Below are positions 32,687 through 42,431 of a stretch of 64,000 nt of DNA, piece by piece. The stretch covers positions 682,001-746,000 of the forward strand of contig NZ_PSYW01000001.1 of NCBI RefSeq assembly GCF_003383095.1, in the 5' to 3' direction. Under the pieces are notes generated by a model that was given only the letters and a program-made list of their open reading frames with translations, did not search any database and was not told where the DNA came from. Numbering within the stretch: position 1 is the first letter of the stretch; every line of letters starts with the position of its first letter. Source of the DNA: Haloferax sp. Atlit-12N. GTDB taxonomy: Archaea > Halobacteriota > Halobacteria > Halobacteriales > Haloferacaceae. The position numbers were made by a program, and so were the translations under genes.

Positions 32687-33694
32687 ATGAGTGAACGAAT
32701 CTGGACCCGAAACCCCGGCGCACAGGAGCAGGAACGAAACACGCAGAACGGCCGACAGGAGGCCGAGACCGAGCAGGAAGAGACGAAAGGCGACACGCTG
32801 CAGTGTCCCGAGTGCGGCGGTCACGTCGTCACCGACGACGAACACGGCGAGACAGTCTGTAACGACTGCGGCCTCGTCGTGACCGCGGACTCCGTCGACC
32901 GCGGCCCCGAGTGGCGCGCGTTCGACGCCCGCGAGAAAGACGAGAAGTCCCGCGTCGGCGCGCCGACGACCAACACGATGCACGACAAGGGCCTGTCGAC
33001 GAACATCGACTGGCGCGACCGCGACGCGTACGGGAACTCCCTCGGCGCGCGCCAGCGCCAGAAGATGCAGCGCCTCCGCAAGTGGAACGAGCGGTTCCGC
33101 ACCCGCGACTCCAAGGAGCGCAACCTCAAGCAGGCGCTCGGCGAAATCGACCGCATGGCGTCCGCGCTCGGCCTGCCCGAGAACGTCCGCGAGACCGCCT
33201 CGGTCATCTACCGCCGCGCGCTCGACGACGACCTCCTCCCCGGCCGCTCCATCGAGGGTGTCGCCACGTCGTGTACCTACGCCGCCGCGCGCATGGCCGG
33301 CGTCCCGCGCTCGCTCGACGAAATCGCGGAGGTCTCGCGTGTCGAGAAGAGCGAGGTCGCCCGCACCTACCGCTACATCGCCCGCGAACTCTCGCTCGAG
33401 GTCAAGCCCGCCGACCCCGAGCAGTACGTCCCGCGATTCGCCAGCGAACTCGGCCTCTCCGACGAGTCGAAGATGCGCGCGCGCCAACTCCTGAAGAACG
33501 CCAAGGAGAAGGGCGTTCACTCCGGCAAGTCGCCGGTCGGCCTCGCCGCCGCCGCCGTCTACGCCGCCGCCCTCCTCACCAACGAGAAGACGACGCAGGC
33601 CGCCGTCAGCGACGTGGCCGACATCTCCGAGGTCACCATCCGCAACCGCTACCACGAGCTCCTCGAAGCCGAGGAGAACCTCGGCCTCGTCTGA
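32687..33694 (+). CDS. tfb: Transcription initiation factor B (TFB)
   Basis: 335 aa. The N-terminal zinc ribbon CPECGGHVVTDDEHGETVCNDCG (about 36-58) and B-finger (RVGAPTTNTMHDKGLSTNIDW) are followed by two cyclin-like repeats (about 130-225 and 230-330), the second ending in DISEVTIRNRYHELLEA. It bridges TBP-DNA and RNA polymerase. Haloarchaea carry several TFBs with partly specialised targets. An unusual N-terminal extension (WTRNPGAQEQERNTQNG...) precedes the ribbon. Confidence 0.97.
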   Translation: MSERIWTRNPGAQEQERNTQNGRQEAETEQEETKGDTLQCPECGGHVVTDDEHGETVCNDCGLVVTADSVDRGPEWRAFDAREKDEKSRVGAPTTNTMHDKGLSTNIDWRDRDAYGNSLGARQRQKMQRLRKWNERFRTRDSKERNLKQALGEIDRMASALGLPENVRETASVIYRRALDDDLLPGRSIEGVATSCTYAAARMAGVPRSLDEIAEVSRVEKSEVARTYRYIARELSLEVKPADPEQYVPRFASELGLSDESKMRARQLLKNAKEKGVHSGKSPVGLAAAAVYAAALLTNEKTTQAAVSDVADISEVTIRNRYHELLEAEENLGLV

Positions 33695-33893
33695 GGGCCG
33701 ATTCGGACGCCCGCGCCGGACGACGGTTCGAGCCGGACGAAGCGACTCAGTTTTCGGTTATTCGCCCGCCAGCGGCGGCGCTCGCCGTGTCGAGCGGCTG
33801 TCCGGAGCTTCGAACCGCGCGACCGACGACGCGGGGCCGACCGACTCCGCACCGAGGCGAAGGGTTTTGTTTCGGGGGAAACACGTCCGTACG

Positions 33894-34988
33894 ATGCGCA
33901 CGACTCACGCCCTCACGGTGGGCGACGCCGCCGACACCGGACTCGCCGACGAGAGCGTGAACCTCGTCGTCACGTCGCCGCCGTACCCCATGATAGAGAT
34001 GTGGGACGACCTCTTTTCGGCGCGCGACGATACCGTCGCGGCGGCGCTCGACGAGGGCGACGGCGACGCCGCGTTCGAGGCGATGCACGAGCAACTCGAC
34101 GCCGTCTGGGACGAGGTGGCCCGCGTGCTCGCCCCCGGCGGGCTGGCTTGCGTGAACGTCGGCGACGCGACCCGGAGCCTCGGCGGGTCGTTCCGCCAGT
34201 ACCCCAACCACGCCCGCGTACTCACCGCGCTCGGTGAGCGCGGGTTGACGCCGCTTCCGGACGCCGTCTGGCGCAAGCCGACCAACAGTCTGACGAAGTT
34301 CATGGGGTCGGGAACGCTCCCGACGAACGCCTACGTCACGCTCGAACACGAGTACGTACTGGTGGTCCGCAAGGGTGAAGCGCGGTCGTTCCCGCCGGGC
34401 GACGACCGGCGTTACGAGAGCGCCTTCTTCTGGGAGGAACGAAACCGCTGGTTTTCCGACCTCTGGGAGTTCGGCGGGACCGACCAGCGCCTCGATTCGG
34501 GGACCAGAGAGCGCTCGGCGGCGTTCCCCGTCGAACTTCCGCTGCGGCTGATTCGGATGTACTCCGTCTACGGCGATACCGTCTTCGACCCCTTCGCCGG
34601 GACCGGGACGACGACGCTCGCGGCCATGCTCGCGGGCCGAAACTCGGTCGGCTACGACCTCGACGCCGACCTCGTCGCCGGGTTCGAAACACGGCTCGAC
34701 GACCTCCCGGAACGCTCGCGCGCGGAGGTCGAACGCCGACTCGACGACCACCGGGAGTTCGTCGCCGACCGCGACGAGCGACCCGGCCACGACGCCGAAC
34801 ACTACGACTTCCCGGTCGTGACCAAACAGGAGCGACGCATCCGCCTGTACCGCGTGTCGTCGGTCGAGGCGTCGGCCGACGGGTCGGACCGCGAGTTCGT
34901 CGTCGAGCACGAACCGCACGATGAGGGCGGGGCCGCCAGCGCCGCGGGGACGCCGCCGACTTCGGAAGACGCGCAGACGACTGACTAA
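33894..34988 (+). CDS. zim: Orphan CTAG N4-cytosine DNA methyltransferase
   Basis: 364 aa. The catalytic motif TSPPYPM (motif IV, about residues 27-33) precedes the SAM-binding motif FDPFAGTGTTTLAA (motif I, about 225-238), the order of beta-class N4C/N6A methylases. In H. volcanii the homologue Zim methylates C(m4)TAG without a partner nuclease, and none is coded here. CTAG is strikingly rare in this window. The ATG at 33894 follows the AGGGTTTTGTTT tract by about 25-30 nt. The last about 30 residues are low-complexity. Confidence 0.9.
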   Translation: MRTTHALTVGDAADTGLADESVNLVVTSPPYPMIEMWDDLFSARDDTVAAALDEGDGDAAFEAMHEQLDAVWDEVARVLAPGGLACVNVGDATRSLGGSFRQYPNHARVLTALGERGLTPLPDAVWRKPTNSLTKFMGSGTLPTNAYVTLEHEYVLVVRKGEARSFPPGDDRRYESAFFWEERNRWFSDLWEFGGTDQRLDSGTRERSAAFPVELPLRLIRMYSVYGDTVFDPFAGTGTTTLAAMLAGRNSVGYDLDADLVAGFETRLDDLPERSRAEVERRLDDHREFVADRDERPGHDAEHYDFPVVTKQERRIRLYRVSSVEASADGSDREFVVEHEPHDEGGAASAAGTPPTSEDAQTTD

Positions 34989-35103
34989 CCTCGAAACGCT
35001 CGAATCCGTGCGTTCGAACCCGTACTGTCAGGCTTCGGTACCGCTTGACTGACTATCCGACAATCCAGACGTTTAAGAGCGCGGACGACGACGCCAACGA
35101 ACA

Positions 35104-35499
35104 ATGCCCGATGCTCGTCGTCGCGCGTTCGTCGCAGCCCTCGTCGGCGTGGTTGGTGCCTCGCTCGGAATCGCCGGGGCGGGCCACGTCTACCTCCGCG
35201 AGTGGCGACGCGCGATTGCGTGGTTCACCTTCGTCGTCGGCGCGGGGCTGGTGTTGCTCTCGACGTTCGCCGACCCGGCGACCGTGACCGTGGACTCGGT
35301 TCCGAGAGAGGTGCTGATTCCCGTCCTCGGACTGCTGTTCCTGAGCGCGCTCGACGCCTACCGCGTCGGGATTCGCCCCCACGGCCGCAACGCGAACGGC
35401 GAGCCGACCTGCCCGATCTGCGGCGGCGAACTCGACCGGAACCTCGACTTCTGTCCGTGGTGTGCGACGGAACTCGAATGGTACACGGTCGAAGAATGA
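35104..35499 (+). CDS. Small membrane protein with C-terminal zinc ribbon
   Basis: 131 aa. Two or three membrane segments (about 8-27, 38-53, 67-82) are followed by a cytosolic zinc ribbon CPICGGELDRNLDFCPWC (about 102-119). Haloarchaeal family, function unknown (I recall DUF7575). A GTTTAAGAG box lies about 30 nt upstream. Confidence 0.75.
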   Translation: MPDARRRAFVAALVGVVGASLGIAGAGHVYLREWRRAIAWFTFVVGAGLVLLSTFADPATVTVDSVPREVLIPVLGLLFLSALDAYRVGIRPHGRNANGEPTCPICGGELDRNLDFCPWCATELEWYTVEE

Positions 35500-35544
35500 C
35501 GCGCTCCCGTCGGCGGTCCGCCTCGAAAAAACGGATCTCCCGGA

Positions 35545-36723
35545 TTACTTCTCGATGATGCTCTCTTCGACAGCCTCGCCGAAGTGACGAGCCGTGTCCT
35601 CGTAGTAGATGAGCATCTCGTCGCCGGGTTCGAGGTCCGTGACCGCCGTGCGACCCTCGCGGGTGTGGACCTTGATCGTCTCGGCGTTCTGCAGGAGCGT
35701 GGTGACGCGGTCGCCCTCGTAGTCGGCGGAGATGCGGAACATCGGCCGCTTTTCTATCTTCACGCGCCCGACGATGGCCTCGCGGGTGTTCCCGTTCGTG
35801 TCGATGAGCTGCACCTCGTCGCCGCTTTCGAGTTCGGAGAGATAGACGGTGCCGCCGTCGGGGGTCCGCGCGTAGGCGTGGACCGCGCCGGCGTTGACTC
35901 TGAACGGCCGAGACGCGACGTACGGGGACTTCGCCGTCTCGGCGTGGACAAAGAAAAGGCCGCGAGCCATCGAGCCGACGAGCATCCCCTCGTCGTGGTC
36001 CATGATGGTGCCCGTGTCGACGCAGACGCGGTCGGCCATACCCGTGCGTTCGACCTCCGTGACCTCGGCCCAGACGAGGTCGAGCGACTCGCGTTCGGCC
36101 TCGTCGCGGACCTCGACGGTCTTTCGAATTTCGTCGGGGTCGTCGCTGTCGAGGAGGACGCCGTCGGAGCCGAGTTCGAGCGTTTCGAAGGCGGTCTTGG
36201 CCTCTTCGGCAGTCGTGACGCCCGCGATGAGGTCGGTCTCGTCGCCGATACGGGCGATGAGGTTCTCCAGCGGGATGATGGTCCAGTCCTCGCCGATGAC
36301 GATGGTGTAGTCGCCGTCGCGGGCGGCCTCCTCGGCGAACGCCTCGTAGTCCTTGCTTAGGATGCGGACGTACGACCCGTTTGCGAGGTCGTCGCCGCGG
36401 CGGAGCGTCGTCAGGTCGGCAGAACCGGAGAAGTCGGAGGGGAGTTCGACGGTCGCGTCGCCCTCGCCGTCCTTGCCGACGATGTAGGCGTCTGCGAGCG
36501 CCTCGGGCTCTTCGTCGCCTTCCTCTGCTTCCATCACGTGGACGTCGGCGTCGGTCCGGAACGCGGCGATGTTGACGTCGCCGAGTTCGCGCACCTTCTC
36601 GACGTCGGCCTCGTCGACGAGAACCCAGTCGACGCCGGCTTCCAGTCCGGCCGTGATGCGTCGCTTCCGCGTCTCCCAGTCGCCGACCGCGTCGTCGGCT
36701 TTGAGCCAGACGCTTCGTGTCAT
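35545..36723 (-). CDS. 3-Dehydroquinate synthase type II (AroB-prime)
   Basis: 392 aa. It begins MTRSVWLKADDAVGDWETRK and carries the archaeal DHQS-II segments SRPFRVNAGAVHAYARTPDG and ETAKSPYVASRPF. It converts 2-amino-3,7-dideoxy-D-threo-hept-6-ulosonate to 3-dehydroquinate with NAD+, the second step of the alternative archaeal aromatic route. The likely first-step enzyme is coded at 38045. The frame runs upstream to 36819, but MTRSVWLK matches the family start. Confidence 0.93.
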   Translation of the reverse strand: MTRSVWLKADDAVGDWETRKRRITAGLEAGVDWVLVDEADVEKVRELGDVNIAAFRTDADVHVMEAEEGDEEPEALADAYIVGKDGEGDATVELPSDFSGSADLTTLRRGDDLANGSYVRILSKDYEAFAEEAARDGDYTIVIGEDWTIIPLENLIARIGDETDLIAGVTTAEEAKTAFETLELGSDGVLLDSDDPDEIRKTVEVRDEAERESLDLVWAEVTEVERTGMADRVCVDTGTIMDHDEGMLVGSMARGLFFVHAETAKSPYVASRPFRVNAGAVHAYARTPDGGTVYLSELESGDEVQLIDTNGNTREAIVGRVKIEKRPMFRISADYEGDRVTTLLQNAETIKVHTREGRTAVTDLEPGDEMLIYYEDTARHFGEAVEESIIEK

Positions 36724-37534
36724 TATCGATTCCACTCGGTGGGTGGGCTTGAACGTGGCGAATGAATCAACGGACGGCGAACGGGTCGCGCCGGGACGAC
36801 GAGGCCGGAACCTCACCAATTCTATATCGCGCTATGAAGTTTATTTCTGGAATGCGGCCCGAAATGCGGCGATTAAATGACTGATTCGAACGCGCTAGCG
36901 CGAGTCGAAGACTTCGATTGGGGCTGTTGGGTCTGAGACACGGCTTGGGAGGGCGCGGTGATTGCGACGGAGTTCGGAAGACAGGCGCCCGCGGTCGAGT
37001 CGAAGGCTTCGACCGGGCTGTTGGGTCCGAAAAACAGCGCTCTGATACGACGGTGATTAGGTCACAGTTCGGAGGAAATTCCCGGCCGAGACTGGTCAGC
37101 CGTGGCACTTGGTCGAGAGACGAGTCAACTGCACACCGTGGAACTGATTGTGAGTCCGGCCCTCTGGCGAGTTCGCCCGGGCTATCGAGGATAACTGACT
37201 CGCAGATTCGGAACCGGTCGGCACACGTGCGACCCGATTCTCGTACGAAACCCGGGGGTAACGGCCGGGAAGACCGACTCCGTCAGCCGCCATCGACGCG
37301 GTGGGTCGGTGGTCTAGTTCGCTTTCCGAGAGTGGCACGCTGTCGCCGACGCAGGCCAGCGGGCGTCAATCGAACGCGAAGTTCGAATCCCACGGACCAT
37401 TCGGCGAGCGGAGAGTCAGGCGGAGAACCGAGTGTGTGTGGTCCAGCCGAGTCGTCGAAAAACGACCGGTCTCCGGCAGGCCGCCTCCCGGCTGAATCGG
37501 TGTCGATAAACCAATTACGGCGATATGAAATCAG
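36724..37534. other. Gene-free region between DHQ synthase II and MGMT
   Basis: About 810 bp without a convincing gene: all frames are short, biased to Arg/Ser/Pro, and broken. AT content is higher than in flanking genes. It contains degenerate tandem repeats (36868 to about 37100), a perfect 12-bp palindrome CGCGCTAGCGCG (36891-36902), and a stretch with tRNA-like A- and B-box motifs that does not fold as a tRNA (37303-37397). Looks like a decayed insertion or an uncharacterised non-coding locus. Confidence 0.6.
36868..37100. repeat. Degenerate tandem repeat, unit about 90-95 bp, 2-3 copies
   Basis: GGYGATT starts recur at 36868, 36957 and 37052. Each of the first two units continues into a shared core, CGAGTCGAAGRCTTCGAYY then GGGCTGTTGGGTCYGA (36901-36936 and 36996-37030), which itself contains a palindromic TCGAAGNCTTCGA stem. 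The third copy matches at the start (GGTGATT ... AGTTCGGA) but loses the core. Confidence 0.6.
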
Positions 37535-37945
37535 TCAGAACGCGTCCAGCCCCGTCTGGACCGCGCCGCGCTCGTGGTCGAGGAGTGCGCGCTTCAGGTC
37601 GACGCCGCCGGCCGCGGAGAAGCCACCGAGGGAGTCCGCGCCAACGACGCGGTGGCACGGGACGACGAGCGGGACCGGATTCCGCCCGCAGGCCTGTCCG
37701 ACGGCGACCGCGTGGCTGTCGAGTTCGGCTGCGACCTCGCCGTAGGTCCGCGTCTCGCCGTGCGGAATCGACGCCATGACGCGCATCACGTCGCCGGTAA
37801 AGGAGTCGGGAAACCGCACGTCCACGTCGAACTCGCGGCGCTCTCCGCGTTCGTACTCGGCGAGTTGCTCGCGAAGCGACTCGGGAGAACACCCGAGGAG
37901 TCGTTCGTCCACGTCGACTGCGAACTCCCACATCGTGACGCGCAT
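37535..37945 (-). CDS. ogt: Methylated-DNA--protein-cysteine methyltransferase
   Basis: 136 aa. The suicide active site VVPCHRVVG (Cys97) and the helix-turn-helix segment PHGETRTYGEVAAEL plus GRNPVPLVVP match O6-alkylguanine-DNA alkyltransferases. It repairs O6-methylguanine by accepting the alkyl group on Cys97. Shorter than E. coli Ogt because the N-terminal domain is reduced. The ATG at 37945 follows a TAGATACC box by about 24 nt; the Met at 37933 is an alternative. Confidence 0.93.
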   Translation of the reverse strand: MRVTMWEFAVDVDERLLGCSPESLREQLAEYERGERREFDVDVRFPDSFTGDVMRVMASIPHGETRTYGEVAAELDSHAVAVGQACGRNPVPLVVPCHRVVGADSLGGFSAAGGVDLKRALLDHERGAVQTGLDAF

Positions 37946-38044
37946 GCTCGGAGTTCGCGCTCGGCGGGTATCTATCTGTAGGCTGGGGATGTCGAGAAAA
38001 CAGAACCGTCGTCGGAAAAACGGAGCCGCGTGTCGCGTGTCGCG

Positions 38045-38845
38045 TTACGCCTCGATACCGAGTCCGGCGCGTTCGAGGGCCGTATCGGCGTCGGCGTCGT
38101 CGTGGATGACGGCGCTCACGGCGCGGGTGATGGCCTCGGGGTTCTCGTGTTGGAAGATGGAACGGCCCATCGAGACGCCGGCCGCGCCGGCGTCCATCGT
38201 GCCGCGGACCATCTCGACCGTCTCGCGGTCGGTGCCGCGACTGCCGCCGGCAATGACGACTGGCAGTCGTGTGGCCTCGACGACGCGACTGAAGGAGTCA
38301 GCGTCGCCGCTGTAGGCCGTCTTCACCACGTCGGCACCGACTTCCTCGGCGAGGCGGACGGCGTGGGCGAGGCTCTCTGCGTCCTGTTCGTCGATGCCGG
38401 GTCCGCGGGCGTAGGACATCGCGAGAACGGGCACGCCGAAGTCGGCGGCGCGGGAACAGAGGTCGGCGAGTTGGGTCATCTGGTCGGGCTCGTAGTCCGA
38501 GCCGACGTTGATGTGGAAGGAGACGGCGTCGGCACCGACGCGGAGGGCGTCTTCGACGGTACCGGTGAGTCGCTTGTCGTTTTCGTCCGGGCCGATGACG
38601 GTCGAGCCGTTTACGTGGACGATGTAGCCTTTGCCGTTTTTGTTCGGATGGACGCGCGGGGCGGTGCCTTTGTGCGTGAGAACGGCGTCCGCGCCGCCGC
38701 GGGTGATGCTGTCGATAGTGGATTCGATGTCGACGAGGCCCGTGACCGGGCCGAGGGTGATGCCGTGGTCCATCGGGACGATGAGGTATCGCCCGTCTGT
38801 GGAGATGCGTTCGAGTCGTGCGGAGAGTCCGATGTCTGTGTTCAT
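38045..38845 (-). CDS. 2-Amino-3,7-dideoxy-D-threo-hept-6-ulosonate synthase / class I FBP aldolase-type (DhnA family)
   Basis: 266 aa, DhnA-type class I aldolase. Key segments are LIVPMDHGITLGP, VLTHKG, GADVVKTAYSGD (Schiff-base Lys) and VVIAGGSRGTD with VSMGRSIFQHENP. This family includes archaeal fructose-bisphosphate aldolases and ADH synthase, which starts the alternative shikimate route. Its location between DHQ synthase II and trpCBA favours the ADH synthase role. It follows trpA by 24 nt on the same strand and may be the last gene of the trp transcription unit. Confidence 0.88.
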   Translation of the reverse strand: MNTDIGLSARLERISTDGRYLIVPMDHGITLGPVTGLVDIESTIDSITRGGADAVLTHKGTAPRVHPNKNGKGYIVHVNGSTVIGPDENDKRLTGTVEDALRVGADAVSFHINVGSDYEPDQMTQLADLCSRAADFGVPVLAMSYARGPGIDEQDAESLAHAVRLAEEVGADVVKTAYSGDADSFSRVVEATRLPVVIAGGSRGTDRETVEMVRGTMDAGAAGVSMGRSIFQHENPEAITRAVSAVIHDDADADTALERAGLGIEA

Positions 38846-38869
38846 GTATGAGAAAGGGTGGCAGAGTAG

Positions 38870-39747
38870 TTATGTGCGTTCCGGATGCGGTGGGCGTTGC
38901 GACGCGCCAGCCACTGCGCCGTCTTTCAGCTCGCGGGCGAGCGTTTCGAGGCGGTCGGCGACCGTCTCGGCGTCGTCGCCGTTTTCGTGACCTTCGGCAA
39001 CGATGTCCACGAGCGCGCTGCCGACGATGATGCCGTCAGCACCGCTCGCGACGATGCGCTCCGCGTGGTCGCCGCTGCTGATACCGAAGCCGACCGCCTT
39101 GGGTACGTCGTAGTCGGCGAGTCGTTCGAGCGACGAGCCGGTCTGGTCGGAGACGCTCGACTGCGCGCCCGTCGTGCCGAGGCGCGCCTGCACGTAGACG
39201 TAGCCCGAGACCTGTTCCATCATGCGGTCGAGGCGCTCGCCGCGGGTCGTCGGCGCGACGATGAAGACGAGGTCGAGGCCGAACTCGTCGCAGGCCTCGC
39301 GGAGCGGGCCGGCCTCTTCGGCCGGAAGGTCGGGGACGACGAAGCCCTCGATTCCAACCTCGGCCGCCTTCTCGACGAACGGCCGCGGACCGTTACTCAC
39401 GGTTTCACCGCTCGTGTTCGAGGCGCGTTGCGCCTCGCTCTCGTCGCCGTAGCGGTAGATGAGATTGTAGTAGGTCATACAGACCAGCGGCACCGACACG
39501 TCGAGGTCCTCGACGAACTCGAAAAAGCGCGTCGGCGTCATGCCGCCTTCGAGCGACCGAACCACCGCGTTCTGGATGGTCGGCCCCTCGGCGATGGGCT
39601 CCGAGAACGGAAGCCCGAGTTCGATGATATCCGCGCCGCCGCGTTCGAGCGCCTCGACGTATTCGAGCGAGGACTCGTAGTCGGGGTCGCCGGCGGCGAG
39701 GTACGGGATGAACGCCGGCCCGTCGGCGAAGGCGTCTTCGAGCGACA

Positions 39748-39751
<4 letters not shown>
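38870..39751 (-). CDS. trpA: Tryptophan synthase alpha subunit
   Basis: 293 aa, TIM barrel that cleaves indole-3-glycerol phosphate to indole. Catalytic Glu in [21 protein letters not shown] (with Asp-to-Glu change in the usual FSDP motif) and VPDLPAEEA are visible. A haloarchaeal insertion lies around residues 105-120. Start overlaps the trpB stop (ATGA), giving tight coupling in the trpCBA operon. Confidence 0.96.
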
Positions 39752-41012
<1,261 letters not shown>

Positions 41013-41016
<4 letters not shown>

Positions 41017-41771
41017 TGTGTGGTGAGTGTCTCCGTGTTCTGTCGTACGTCGCCGTCCATGATGGCGGTCCCGACGAGGAGGGCGTCGGCACCGGCCTCG
41101 CGCATCCGCCGCGCGTCTTCGACCGACTTCACGCCGCTTTCGGCCACGAGGAGCACGTCCTCGGGCGCTTCGGGCGCGAGTTCCTCGAACGTGCCGAGGT
41201 CGACTTCGAGCCGTCCGAGGTCGCGGTTGTTGATGCCGACGATGTCGGCTCCGGCCGCGAGCGCCGCCGTGAGTTCCTCGCGCGTGTGGACCTCTACGAG
41301 CGGCTGGAAGCCGCGGTCGCGGGCCGCCTCGACGAGGTCGGGGAGGTCCTCGCCGACGAACCGCGCGATGAGGAGCACGAGGTCGGATTCCACGACATCC
41401 AGTTGAGCCTCGTTCATGATGAAGTCCTTGCGGAGGACGGGCACGTCGACGGCCGCCCGAATACGCCGCAGCGACTCGGCTGAGCCGCCGAAGTGTTCGG
41501 GCTCTGTGAGGACCGACAGCGCCGTCGCGCCGCCGGCGACCATCTCGCGAGCCAGTTCGACCGGGTCGTCCTCGTGGACGCCCTCGGTCGTCGGACTCGT
41601 GGGCTTCACCTCGGCGATGACCGGGACCCGGCCCGCGGCCTCCGTCTCGGCCACGGCCTCGGGGAACGACCGCGCGTCAACCGACACGCGCGTCTCCCCG
41701 CCGGGTCGCTCCCGCGCGGCCTCCAAGATGGCGCGCACGTCGGGAGCTAATTCGTCTCCACTAGCGTTCAT
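41013..41771 (-). CDS. trpC: Indole-3-glycerol phosphate synthase
   Basis: 252 aa, TIM barrel. Motifs [42 protein letters not shown] and [10 protein letters not shown] match IGPS. First gene of trpCBA, which is known as an operon in H. volcanii. Its promoter contains two TGTACA boxes. Confidence 0.96.
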
Positions 41772-41774
41772 TGA

Positions 41775-41800
41775 TGTACACTAACGCACGTATCTGTACA
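41775..41800. promoter_or_regulatory. Paired TGTACA boxes at the trpC promoter
   Basis: TGTACA at 41775-41780 and 41795-41800. The outer copy overlaps the minus-strand TATA-like CTTATGTAC; the inner one lies 3 nt before the ATG. TGTACA is the TRP-box consensus reported for the TrpY repressor of Methanothermobacter, so a Trp-responsive repressor is likely. Confidence 0.6.
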
Positions 41801-41925
41801 TAAGACTTGCGCCGGCGGACACTCACCGTCACTCGCGTACGCGCGGGCGAGAGCGCGCCGTCGAAGGGGTCGAACCCCACGCCGTCGCCGGAAGGGTCAA
41901 GCGTCCGGCGACGGGAGCCGAACGT

Positions 41926-42381
41926 ATGCCCGTCTCGGGAATCTACGCGCGCGAATCGTCCACGCTCGGCCGTCCGGTTCAGGTCGGCGTGGTCAGCGGA
42001 AAGGTCATCAACGTCTCGTTCCCGGACTCGCTGCCGGCGGACGCCGAGTCAGAGCACGACCACCTCGACGCCGTGTTGGCCGCCATCGACCGGGGCGAGA
42101 CGGACCTCTCGTCGGTCCCAATCGGTCTGACCGTCCCGACCGACCAGCGAAGCGTGCTGGAGTCGCTTCGAAACGTCCCACAGGGCGACACCGTCGACGT
42201 GGCTCTGCTCGTCCGCATGTCCGGGCTCGACCCCGAAGACGACGACTCCGAGCGCGTCGTCCGGAAGGCGCTCGCGGCCAATCCCGTTCCGGTCGTCGTC
42301 CCCGACCACCGCGTGACAGACGGTCCGAGCGCCGCGCCAGACGACGTGGTCGAGGCGCTCCGGAAGTCGGAAGGAATCTAG
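41926..42381 (+). CDS. MGMT-like protein with catalytic Cys replaced by Asp
   Basis: 151 aa. It aligns with the C-terminal domain of the MGMT at 37535: LRNVPQGDTVDVALLVRMSG for the HTH part and NPVPVVVPDHRVTDGPSAA for the active-site loop. The acceptor cysteine is Asp127 (codon GAC at 42304-42306), so it cannot accept alkyl groups. Alkyltransferase-like (ATL) proteins have Trp at this position and flag lesions for excision repair; PDHR is different. An N-terminal beta-like half (VGVVSGKVINVSFPDSL) is retained. Possibly a lesion sensor or a repurposed DNA-binding protein. Confidence 0.8.
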   Translation: MPVSGIYARESSTLGRPVQVGVVSGKVINVSFPDSLPADAESEHDHLDAVLAAIDRGETDLSSVPIGLTVPTDQRSVLESLRNVPQGDTVDVALLVRMSGLDPEDDDSERVVRKALAANPVPVVVPDHRVTDGPSAAPDDVVEALRKSEGI

Positions 42382-42431
42382 TTTTCGGTCGCCGCCGTCA
42401 CCGTCGCAGTCGCAGTCGCAGTCGTCGGCGT

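Noticed and set aside
36767-37108. 113-aa minus-strand frame in the gene-free island
   Set aside because: Ser/Arg/Pro-rich, no domain, overlaps the tandem repeats and has no promoter; better explained by repeat sequence.
37303-37397. Functional tRNA gene
   Set aside because: A- and B-box motifs are present, but T-stem and acceptor stems do not pair; kept only as a possible remnant.
36918-37745. 275-aa plus-strand frame in the gene-free island
   Set aside because: Not acidic like haloarchaeal proteins, rich in Arg/Ser/Gly, runs antisense into the MGMT gene.
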